Source: Patescibacteria group bacterium (GTDB lineage Bacteria > Patescibacteriota > Patescibacteriia > 2-12-FULL-60-25). From it: a stretch of 64,000 bases of DNA. Numbering within the stretch: the first letter of the stretch is position 1; each line of letters begins with the position of its first letter. The position numbers were made by a program, and so were the translations under genes. The stretch covers positions 117,662 through 181,661 of the forward strand of contig JAGOTP010000001.1 in assembly GCA_018061755.1 (NCBI GenBank). Reading direction: 5' to 3'. A model generated the notes under the pieces. The model worked only from the letters and a program-made list of their open reading frames with translations, made no database searches and was not told where the DNA came from. Below, in pieces: positions 58,095 to 64,000 of this stretch.

Positions 58095-58649
58095 TTAGGT
58101 GTTTTTCAGGAATGCATTCAGCCGGTGGCGTGCTTCAGGATCGTGCGCCAAGCGGATAATGGCTAATGTGGCTTGTGTTCGCCGTAGATTTTGTTTGAGG
58201 CAATAAGCGGCTAACTCGGCAAAAGGCATTTTCTCCACTTCGATCTTTTCCGTTGGATCCAGATGGCGCTTGGTTGTTTCAGTGATCGTGAGGTTAGTCG
58301 CGACAAACAGCGAGGAGCGAAAAGAGATGAGACCACCCCAACGCTCCTCATCCCAAAGCAACAATCGTTCCGCATGATAGCCCGTTTCTTCTTCCAGTTC
58401 CCGTGCCGCCGCTACTTCAGCTGTTTCACCTGGATCAATCCGCCCACCCGGCAGATCGGTAAAAGTATCGGTTCGTCCTAGCTGGTGTTCTTTGACGAGT
58501 AAGACGGTCTCAGAATCAATAAAAGCTAGGACCGCGACCGTATCTGGTCGCACACAGCGCTCGAAGACGGCTGAGGTTCCGTCAGTCAGTGGTTCATCCC
58601 AACGATATACCTGAAGCAAGGGGCCTTGATAGACGGGGGAGTCGTTCAT
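58095..58649 (-). CDS. NUDIX hydrolase, ADP-ribose pyrophosphatase-like
   Basis: 184 aa with a complete Nudix box, GGRIDPGETAEVAAARELEEETGY, read here in two parts: GGRIDPGET and AARELEEETGY. Before it, VLLVKEHQLGRTDTFTDLP resembles the ADP-ribose pyrophosphatase subgroup. It hydrolyses a nucleoside diphosphate linked to another group; the substrate is unknown. Separated by a single base from the stop of the gene upstream. Confidence 0.9.
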   Translation of the reverse strand: MNDSPVYQGPLLQVYRWDEPLTDGTSAVFERCVRPDTVAVLAFIDSETVLLVKEHQLGRTDTFTDLPGGRIDPGETAEVAAARELEEETGYHAERLLLWDEERWGGLISFRSSLFVATNLTITETTKRHLDPTEKIEVEKMPFAELAAYCLKQNLRRTQATLAIIRLAHDPEARHRLNAFLKNT

Positions 58650-58650
58650 A

Positions 58651-58971
58651 CTAATTGCCGCGATCGGCGTTGTCTTTCAGTTTCGCAATCAAACCACCAA
58701 ACATGGCGGAGATGACGTAGGATACGCCGTTTTCGATTGGTTGCCAGTTGTTGGTCCAGCCGTAGTGTCCGATGAGAAGGACGATAATCACGAGCAAGCC
58801 ATAGGGAGTGGCACGAATAATCAAAATAAAGGCTTTATTGGCTTCGTCTTTGATCTGCTGGTCGCGTTGATGGTCGCGCTTCTGCCCATCCTTCGTTAAA
58901 TCGAATTCGTTGTGGACTTCGTTGGCAACGGCCCGCTTCCGGCCAGGGAGGGAGCTTTCATCTTGTTCCAT
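58651..58971 (-). CDS. Unrecognised 106-aa membrane protein
   Basis: Highly charged N-terminal half (EVHNEFDLTKDGQKRDHQRDQQIKDEA), then two hydrophobic helices (FILIIRATPYGLLVIIVLLIGHYG; GVSYVISAMFGGLIAKL). It lies between the ImmA-like peptidase and the NUDIX gene on the same strand with short gaps. Function unknown. Confidence 0.75.
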   Translation of the reverse strand: MEQDESSLPGRKRAVANEVHNEFDLTKDGQKRDHQRDQQIKDEANKAFILIIRATPYGLLVIIVLLIGHYGWTNNWQPIENGVSYVISAMFGGLIAKLKDNADRGN

Positions 58972-58986
58972 AGAGGTGGAAGAATA

Positions 58987-59505
58987 TTAGACCACGTAGA
59001 TCCCAATCAATTCCTTGGCACGAAGCGAAGCAGCCGATGTCGAAACATCGAAACGATCAGCCACCTCATCTAAGTTCGACGATTCTTCCCAGACCTCTTT
59101 GAAACGGGCTTCTGGCATCAGGAGTTCCGCCGCGATTTTGTTGGCTTCACATTCTCGCTTTTGCGCGTCTTCGCTCAGTCCTCCCTGATCTTCCATGCGG
59201 TTCAAACTTGGATATTGAAAAGCCGTTTTATCATCGTCGATGTGCTCTTGGATGGCGTTTAGATACGAGCGATGCTTCAGGAAGTGGGCGATTTCATGCG
59301 CGATCGTGAAGCGTTTGCGCTTAGGACTGTTCTTGCGGTTGAGGTAGATCACGAAACCGTCTGCGTGGCGTGTGATCGAGCCTGATTGAGTCTTTTCGAA
59401 TTCATCCGTTTCGATAATTTTGATCCCTAAATCTTTGGCGATCTGGACGATCGGCACTGGAATGATGTCCTTGTATTTGGCTTTAATATCTTCAAGGGTA
59501 AACAT
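58987..59505 (-). CDS. ImmA/IrrE-family metallopeptidase
   Basis: 172 aa. Zinc motif FTIAHEIAHFLKH near residue 88, with the downstream Glu in EANKIAAELLMPEARF, both typical of ImmA/IrrE. The C-terminus has a helix-turn-helix-like stretch (LDEVADRFDVSTSAASLRAKEL). Family members cleave repressors in response to stress or DNA damage. No cognate repressor gene is adjacent, so the target is unknown. Start at the ATG with MFTLEDIKAKYK. Confidence 0.9.
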   Translation of the reverse strand: MFTLEDIKAKYKDIIPVPIVQIAKDLGIKIIETDEFEKTQSGSITRHADGFVIYLNRKNSPKRKRFTIAHEIAHFLKHRSYLNAIQEHIDDDKTAFQYPSLNRMEDQGGLSEDAQKRECEANKIAAELLMPEARFKEVWEESSNLDEVADRFDVSTSAASLRAKELIGIYVV

Positions 59506-59571
59506 ATAAATCTACTGTCCCACGTTTGAGGGAAAGCTTCAACCGGGTTTTGATCTGTCTCGACGAGCGAT

Positions 59572-60114
59572 CTACTGACTCTGCATCTCCACCTTCAACC
59601 CCTTATCCTGATCAATCGTCGTCGTATTCTTCTCTTCATCTACCGGCGAGAAATCATTCCGGCTCATGATCGTTGGACCATCGCTATAGTTTGTGAAAAA
59701 CGAGTCCGGCATATCGTCAACGCGGGTTTTCCAATCTTGGCCGTAGAGTTGCACGGCGACTTCTTCTGAAGCGATGGCACGGCGTACGCCGCCACGAGTC
59801 ACTACGTAGACTTGAGGGCTGGTTTCGATTTTGATCAAGCGACTGCCTGGTTTGTAGGTCACGTTGCCACCCAATGAATACTTCATGAGCTCTTCGTCCG
59901 AGATTTGTTTGACGTGGGAAAAGGTGTCGAACCAGCTGAGGTAGGTTTTGTCGTTGGGGAAGACGTAGCGTTTGTTGTCTTGGCCAAGGTAATAGACGGT
60001 CGTAAAGGATTTACCTTTGATCAAATGTCCATTGGTTGGATCGGCCGGTTTTGAGCAGCCAGCGCCTAACAAAAGCAGACAGACGATACTCGCTCCGCCA
60101 AGAAGTTTTTTCAT
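59572..60114 (-). CDS. CPR-type surface lipoprotein
   Basis: 180 aa. Lipobox LLGAGC (Cys at about 20), then a repeat domain: KRYVFPNDKTYLSWFDTFSHVKQISDEEL, LGGNVTYKPGSRLIKI, VYVVTRGGVRRAIASEEVAVQLYGQDW and DDMPDSFFTNYSDG. This sequence type is, from memory, frequent in Parcubacteria surface proteins but uncharacterised. TATACT lies 10 bases before the ATG. Confidence 0.8.
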   Translation of the reverse strand: MKKLLGGASIVCLLLLGAGCSKPADPTNGHLIKGKSFTTVYYLGQDNKRYVFPNDKTYLSWFDTFSHVKQISDEELMKYSLGGNVTYKPGSRLIKIETSPQVYVVTRGGVRRAIASEEVAVQLYGQDWKTRVDDMPDSFFTNYSDGPTIMSRNDFSPVDEEKNTTTIDQDKGLKVEMQSQ

Positions 60115-60147
60115 AGGTACTACTAGTATAGAGGGAATGCCCCAGCT

Positions 60148-60176
60148 TTGACAAAAAGGGGATTTTGTGTAATAAT
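60148..60176 (+). promoter_or_regulatory. Consensus promoter of the zinc-ribbon gene cassette
   Basis: TTGACA (60148-60153), 17 bases, AATAAT (60171-60176), again with TTGACAAAAA. The leader of about 100 bases contains GGAT / ATCC and CCGCGAC / GTCGTGG hairpins. Confidence 0.75.
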
Positions 60177-60279
60177 AGGATGTTAGTAAAAGACTGTTTT
60201 CGTGGATAGAGCGCTGGATTATCCAGATCTAGCGCCCTGTCCGCGACATGAGTCGTGGTAGGAGAAAGTCGGTGTTCAC

Positions 60280-60513
60280 ATGGTTCCTGCTCGTTGCTCC
60301 TCGTGTGGCGGGTTTGGTTGCGGGGAGTTCTCGGCGGTTTGCGTGCTCTGCGGGGTGCCGAAGTCCGTGACGCCGACGGCAGCGCCGTCGCCGCGTCCCT
60401 ACTCGCATCAGCCCTACGCCCAGCAGGAGGGAAGCGCCGGCTCCCTCCTCGTCGCGATGCTCGTCATCTCGGGACTGGCCTTCCTGGTCTACCGCTTCCT
60501 CCTCAACCCCTGA
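60280..60513 (+). CDS. 77-aa zinc-ribbon protein with C-terminal membrane helix (high-GC cassette)
   Basis: Two CxxC pairs near the start (CSSC at 6-9 and CVLC at 21-24) form a short zinc ribbon. A Pro/Ser/Gln-rich linker follows, then a C-terminal hydrophobic segment (SLLVAMLVISGLAFLVYRFLL) that looks like a tail anchor. Similar small zinc-ribbon membrane proteins occur in many bacteria with unclear roles. AGGAG lies 20 or so bases before the ATG, far for an SD. G/C third positions are high. The hairpin GAGAAGCGA / TCGCTTCTC follows the stop. Confidence 0.65.
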   Translation: MVPARCSSCGGFGCGEFSAVCVLCGVPKSVTPTAAPSPRPYSHQPYAQQEGSAGSLLVAMLVISGLAFLVYRFLLNP

Positions 60514-60632
60514 TCCCTCCGTCGGGCCGAAGTCGAGAAGCGAGTCGCTTCTCCTTCCCTTCCGTCTCCCGGGTGCCCCGACCACCCGCTTCCCCCTGTC
60601 TCATGCTCTTCGGAGAATGAAAGAGGGGACAG

Positions 60633-60659
60633 ACACACCCATCCAAAAGATGGGTGTGT
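60633..60659 (+). terminator. Hairpin before the 228-aa gene
   Basis: ACACACCCATC / GATGGGTGTGT, 11 bp, directly followed by the extended -10 TGC-TATAAA of the next gene. Confidence 0.7.
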
Positions 60660-60678
60660 ATGCTATAAAAGAGCAGAT

Positions 60679-61365
60679 ATGAACTTTTTGTCGTGGCGAC
60701 CTTTGTGGATTTTTCTGTTTTCAGATGTTGTAGTCTTCGTCTCACATTTTCTGTTAGGTCCTAAACTAGGCTTCTTTCACTTGGAAAAAGAGGGGAATCT
60801 TGGATCTTTTCAAGCCGGCATCAAATTCTGGTTGGCGGCTATCGCTGTTTGTCTCAGTGCTTGGATTTTGTCTCGGGTTGAATCGGCTAAATCTCGTTGG
60901 ATCATCATTCTCTTGGTCTGTGCTGGAATTGGTCTCGCCTATATCGGTTTGGACGACATGATGGCGATTCATGAACGAGCTGGCTTTGTGATTAATAACT
61001 TGCTGGGGAAAGGTGGGTTTTATGGGGAATCCTTTAATTGGCTGTTATATTTTTCTCCGCTTGTGGTGTTGGCGTTGGGTGTCTTCACGCGACTCCTTTT
61101 CTGGTTTCGAAAAAAGCACCCCTCCGTTTTCTACCTGTTTCTCATTGGTGTGGTTCTCTGCGTCTTTAGTTTAGGAGCAGAATGGCTAGGTGGAAAGATG
61201 ATCGTTGGCCCAGATCTCAATGTGACTCGCTATCGTCAGCTGATTCTCCTGGAAGAGGCCTTTGAGATGGTTGGTGGAAGTTTCTTGGCAGCTGCTTTGT
61301 TCACTTTGCTTTCACGATTAACGGCCGTACACGTCAGAGTTTTGAAAGAAGATCAATTGGTTTAA
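60679..61365 (+). CDS. Polytopic membrane protein with conserved acidic/His motifs
   Basis: 228 aa, about seven helices. Conserved-looking intramembrane polar motifs are YIGLDDMMAIHERAG (helix 3-4), SLGAEWLGGKM and LLEEAFEMVGGSFLAAALF. The Asp/His/Glu pattern resembles CREST-type membrane hydrolases (ceramidase-like) but the match is only at motif level. TATAAA ends 9 bases before the ATG (near-leaderless). Function unknown. Confidence 0.72.
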   Translation: MNFLSWRPLWIFLFSDVVVFVSHFLLGPKLGFFHLEKEGNLGSFQAGIKFWLAAIAVCLSAWILSRVESAKSRWIIILLVCAGIGLAYIGLDDMMAIHERAGFVINNLLGKGGFYGESFNWLLYFSPLVVLALGVFTRLLFWFRKKHPSVFYLFLIGVVLCVFSLGAEWLGGKMIVGPDLNVTRYRQLILLEEAFEMVGGSFLAAALFTLLSRLTAVHVRVLKEDQLV

Positions 61366-61391
61366 AATAACACTAAAATTAGCTTATATCT

Positions 61392-61420
61392 TTGACAAAA
61401 AGCTTGTTTTATGGTATATT
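61392..61420 (+). promoter_or_regulatory. Consensus promoter of the last high-GC cassette
   Basis: TTGACA (61392-61397), 17 bases, TATATT (61415-61420), opening with TTGACAAAAA and a spacer ending in GG. The leader of about 185 bases contains ATTTCAAG / CTTGAAAT, CTGTCT / AGACAG and GGAGAAC / GTTCTCC stems. Confidence 0.8.
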
Positions 61421-61611
61421 CAGGCGTCGTAGCAGATTGAAATATAGTGGAAAATCGTGGTCAGAATTTCAAGGAATTGGCGCTTGAAATCCTGTCTGTG
61501 ATGTCTAAAGACGCTAGACAGCGGAGAAGAGGAGAACGGGGGCAAAAATCCCCAAAGCTGCATGGTGCGGCTGTTCTCCGAGACGTTCGTTCAAATCCCT
61601 GAGGTCGAATC

Positions 61612-62520
61612 ATGAAGACGACTGTGTTTGGTGCCTTCGCCTTTCTGGTCGCTGTGGCCGGCTGCGCTCTCGAGCCCGCCTACTACAACACCTCGCGCAT
61701 GCCGTTCCCGATGGACGACTCGCCCGAGGACGCGGCCCCGATGGTCGTGGCCGACGCGGCCGTCACCCCCGACGCCGCGCTCGTGCCCGCGCTTCCGCCC
61801 GGAGAACTGCGCGTGCAGCAGATCGTGACGAGCGAGTTCCTGCGCGACCGCGCGGATCAGGAGCTGATCCGCGTCCGTTTCTTCGTCGACCGAGGCTTCG
61901 CCCCGGTCCGGCTCAAGATGTACCGCTTCATCCTCCTCCCCGGCGGTCCGAACGACTTCGCGCCGCCGGTGCAGTGGAGCCTCGAGGGCTTGACCCTCAG
62001 CGGCACCGCAGCCCTGTCGGGCTTCCAGCGGACGATCGACCGGGATCCCACGACCCCCGCTCGTTTGGTCGTGACTATCGCCTACGAGCGAGCCATCATG
62101 GTCGACAGCACCGGCGTCGATGCGATCTTCGTCGGCCGGACCACCGCCCAGCCGGCGAGCGGCGATCGGCTCACCGTGCTCTTCATCTTCAACGAGGGTC
62201 GCTACTCCTACGCATCGAGCCAGGTCGGCGCCCTCACCCCGGACATCCCGATCGCTACGGTCAGCGGTGGGCTCCTCAGCGGCCCGCACCTCTACTACGG
62301 CACCGGGCACTGCACGACTCCGCGTCCCGCGACCTACGGCATGCCCGGCAACATGACCGAGGGCATCGTCCTCTGGACGCCCGACAGCTCGAGCTTCAAC
62401 GAGTTCGACTGCCTCGATGGTCGCGCCATGGCGAGCTGGCGCAACGTGATCACGCCGCTCCCCAGCATGGGCCCCGGGCCCGCGAGCAACGGCTTCTCGC
62501 AGTACCTGCGGATGCCCTGA
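61612..62520 (+). CDS. Secreted lipoprotein, Myxococcota-like (high-GC cassette)
   Basis: 302 aa. Signal peptide with lipobox VAGC (Cys at about 18), an acidic Ala/Asp/Pro-rich linker (DDSPEDAAPMVVADAAVTPDAA), then a beta-rich domain with VRFFVDRGFAPVRLKMYRFILLPGG near 100 and VVTIAYERAIMVDSTG near 165, and a C-terminal part with HCTTPRPATYG and NEFDCLDGRAM holding two Cys. GAGGT about 6 bases upstream of the ATG is an SD. Style matches delta-group (Myxococcota) surface lipoproteins; no specific function. The bases after its stop resemble those after the stop of the 25203 gene. Confidence 0.75.
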   Translation: MKTTVFGAFAFLVAVAGCALEPAYYNTSRMPFPMDDSPEDAAPMVVADAAVTPDAALVPALPPGELRVQQIVTSEFLRDRADQELIRVRFFVDRGFAPVRLKMYRFILLPGGPNDFAPPVQWSLEGLTLSGTAALSGFQRTIDRDPTTPARLVVTIAYERAIMVDSTGVDAIFVGRTTAQPASGDRLTVLFIFNEGRYSYASSQVGALTPDIPIATVSGGLLSGPHLYYGTGHCTTPRPATYGMPGNMTEGIVLWTPDSSSFNEFDCLDGRAMASWRNVITPLPSMGPGPASNGFSQYLRMP

Positions 62521-62691
62521 CCCCTCGTCGCTCCTTCGACCTCATCATCCTACAAACTCGCTCAGATCTTGTGCGAGTTGTTCGTCAGGGTAGAGATGGG
62601 CGCTGGTTTCAGCGCTTGGTCTGCTCATATTCTCGGCCACCTGACCCCGAGACTCCTGTCTTGTTCTCGCTATGAGGACAAAAGAGGAATC

Positions 62692-62730
62692 AAAAACACC
62701 CCCGTACCGATTGGTGCAGGGGTGTTTTTT
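62692..62730. terminator. Bidirectional terminator
   Basis: AAAAACACCCCCGTACC / GGTGCAGGGGTGTTTTTT with a GATT loop and one mismatch, between the cassette and the convergent gene ending at 62732. Confidence 0.85.
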
Positions 62731-62731
62731 G

Positions 62732-63796
62732 TTAGAACCGGACGTCGGCCTGTTGGAGAGAATATTTTCCATCGGTCGTTCGCGTGGCGAAGACGACGCG
62801 ATAGTGGGTGTCTGAGATACGGTTGCGTTCAACGGTGGACTGAGAGAGTTCTTCCGTTTGATTTGGAATCGTGTGAACCAGCCATTTTTTAGGAGTCATT
62901 GAGCTGCCAAGACAGTTTGCATCTGGTTCGATTGAGACGAGATTTCTCAGGCTGAATTCAAGCGTTTTTGAATCCTTCACTTCTGCCAAGGCACTGACTT
63001 TTTCTTCGCAGTTCAGCGCATTTGATTTAACTGGAGAATAGCCCGTTTCTTTGGTCGCATGATCGTAGTAGGTCACGCTTCGTTTGGTTTCAGCTGTGAT
63101 GGTAATGCCAGATTGATTTTTGTCTTCAAGTTCTTCCTGGACACGGATGCCAGTCGGCGTCTTGAAGAACAGGAGTCGAACGTATTTGTTGGTTGGGTAA
63201 TCTTTAAGAATATCCTTGAACCAAGGAGGGTTCACGGTTGTTTCTTTGCCTTTTTTGTCATATAGACGGATCTGACTGCTGCCGATCACGGGTACATCTG
63301 ATCCAGAAGAGACGAGTCTTCCAGGCGTTTGTCTTTGACCATAGAAGGCGGGCGCGACTAGATTTGAGGCATAGATCTTCTCTTTTTCTTTCGATTGGGC
63401 CACGAGCGTTAACGAGAGATTGGAGGCTACGCGGAAAAGTTTTGACGGATTCGAAAGGTCGCTACGAACAAGATACATTTTTCCACCATCACAGATGAGT
63501 TGAGGGGTCAGCTCAAAGTTTGCGCCTTTGAAGGCATTGAGCTTGGTGCGGTGGACTTTTGTTGAATCGATTTTGAGATGATATTGATTCGCTTTGCTAT
63601 TTTTCCAGACAGAATAGGTATCTTCTCCACAGCTGGCGAATGTTTCGAGACTGGTCTCAGCAGGCAGGCCTTTATTCCAGTTTGCGCTAAGAACGGACTT
63701 CGTTAAACGAAAGGTGTCGAGACTGGCGGCGGAGGCGGGTTGAGTGAAAATGAGCAAGGCAGCAGCTGTTAGAAAAAGAGCGAGGGGTTTGTTCAT
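62732..63796 (-). CDS. Unrecognised secreted 354-aa protein
   Basis: From the ATG at 63796: signal peptide MNKPLALFLTAAALLIFTQPASA, then a beta-rich domain with many charged strands. Examples are SCGEDTYSVWKNSKANQYHLKID, QLICDGGKMYLVRSD, VIGSSQIRLYDKKGKE and SITYYDHATKE-like segments. Four Cys suggest two disulfides. The open frame extending to 63889 is leader: extended -10 TGC-TATACT ends 6 bases before this ATG. No family recognised. Confidence 0.78.
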   Translation of the reverse strand: MNKPLALFLTAAALLIFTQPASAASLDTFRLTKSVLSANWNKGLPAETSLETFASCGEDTYSVWKNSKANQYHLKIDSTKVHRTKLNAFKGANFELTPQLICDGGKMYLVRSDLSNPSKLFRVASNLSLTLVAQSKEKEKIYASNLVAPAFYGQRQTPGRLVSSGSDVPVIGSSQIRLYDKKGKETTVNPPWFKDILKDYPTNKYVRLLFFKTPTGIRVQEELEDKNQSGITITAETKRSVTYYDHATKETGYSPVKSNALNCEEKVSALAEVKDSKTLEFSLRNLVSIEPDANCLGSSMTPKKWLVHTIPNQTEELSQSTVERNRISDTHYRVVFATRTTDGKYSLQQADVRF

Positions 63797-63838
63797 GAAG
63801 ATAGTATAGCAAAAGGGTGCTTGGGTTTCATCGATACA

Positions 63839-63874
63839 AACAAAAACACCTCTCGTATGAGAAGTGTTTTTGTT
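63839..63874. terminator. Hairpin near the window end
   Basis: AACAAAAACAC / GTGTTTTTGTT stem with an inner CTC / GAG; T run on both strands. It would end transcripts entering from the right on the minus strand, or from the left. Confidence 0.7.
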
Positions 63875-63964
63875 GGAGTCCCTGTACAACCAAGTCCGAA
63901 CCTATTTTGAGTCCCAGACATGACCAAAAGGAGGGGTATGGGGAGGATATCCGCCCCATCCAAA

Positions 63965-64000
63965 CTAGTTGAACGACTAGTTGAATCAGTGTTCAACTAG
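63965..64000. repeat. CTAGTTGAA repeats at the window edge
   Basis: CTAGTTGAAC (63965-63974) and CTAGTTGAA (63977-63985) are direct repeats, and GTTCAACTAG (63991-64000) is an exact inverse. The element is cut by the window end. The preceding 63875-63964 shows no gene. Confidence 0.5.

Noticed and set aside
1..64000. Alternative genetic code with TGA as glycine (code 25)
   Set aside because: Many well-conserved genes end cleanly at TGA (for example holB and the DUF1653 gene), and no conserved protein needs TGA read-through.
1..64000. CRISPR arrays, insertion sequences or prophage
   Set aside because: No regularly spaced repeats, transposase, integrase or phage structural genes were seen.

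Overview
The window looks like a chromosomal segment of an ultra-small Patescibacteria (CPR) bacterium, most likely a Parcubacteria-type lineage that uses the standard genetic code: TGA ends many genes, which argues against code 25. This placement is inferred from compact gene order, many short CPR-style membrane proteins and lipoproteins, a minimal housekeeping set, and the near absence of Shine-Dalgarno (SD) sites before ordinary genes. No named species can be assigned from sequence reading alone.

Layout. 1-6.2 kb: a partial cyclopropane-fatty-acid synthase (cfa), tRNA-Gly, rlmI, a membrane-anchored HIT protein, a CCA-adding enzyme, a 31-aa membrane microprotein and hflX. 6.3-12 kb: two unknown high-GC genes, fba, a PfkB kinase, a double-domain dCTP deaminase and a small high-GC gene. 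12-20 kb: thrS behind a probable compact T-box, two structural proteins, a CPBP protease and mscL, then the translation block rplT-rpmI-infC-ssrA-smpB (all minus strand) and an AI-2E exporter. 20-23.3 kb: envelope proteins, including an HtrA-like protein with no catalytic triad. 23.4-26.4 kb: a strikingly high-GC cassette with a beta-barrel-like protein and a Cys-rich lipoprotein. 26.5-36 kb: holB, a propeller lipoprotein, frr, glyS, an M16 peptidase, tpiA, a TPR protein and tRNA-Thr. 36-47.5 kb: tRNA-Tyr, a P-loop kinase, YgjP, SIMPL, a histone-H1-like tail protein, an RRM protein, PlsC, gatB, two paralogous membrane proteins and the folA-thyA-kinase nucleotide cluster. 47.6-58 kb: YtxH, clpB under a CIRCE operator, rsmI-metG, cvpA-tatD and mutY. 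58-64 kb: NUDIX, ImmA, lipoproteins and two more high-GC cassettes.

Two gene populations stand out. Ordinary genes are moderate in GC, are packed in operons, and very often have a -10 box (commonly extended, TGn-TANNNT) ending 6-12 bases before the ATG with no SD. That geometry predicts leaderless or nearly leaderless mRNAs. A second population consists of mostly single-gene, high-GC cassettes. Most have a consensus TTGACA-N17-TANNNT promoter, at least five of them sharing TTGACAAAAA. They have a long hairpin-rich leader, often an SD site, and GC-rich hairpins after the stop. The products are secreted, membrane, Cys-rich or unrecognised proteins, several resembling Myxococcota surface proteins. 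I read these as imported, possibly host- or prey-derived, complete transcription units. They are the best candidate here for an undescribed system.

Other regulatory features: a T-box-like leader before thrS, a CIRCE operator enclosing the clpB -10 box, overlapping divergent -10 boxes between smpB and the AI-2E gene, and direct smpB-ssrA linkage.
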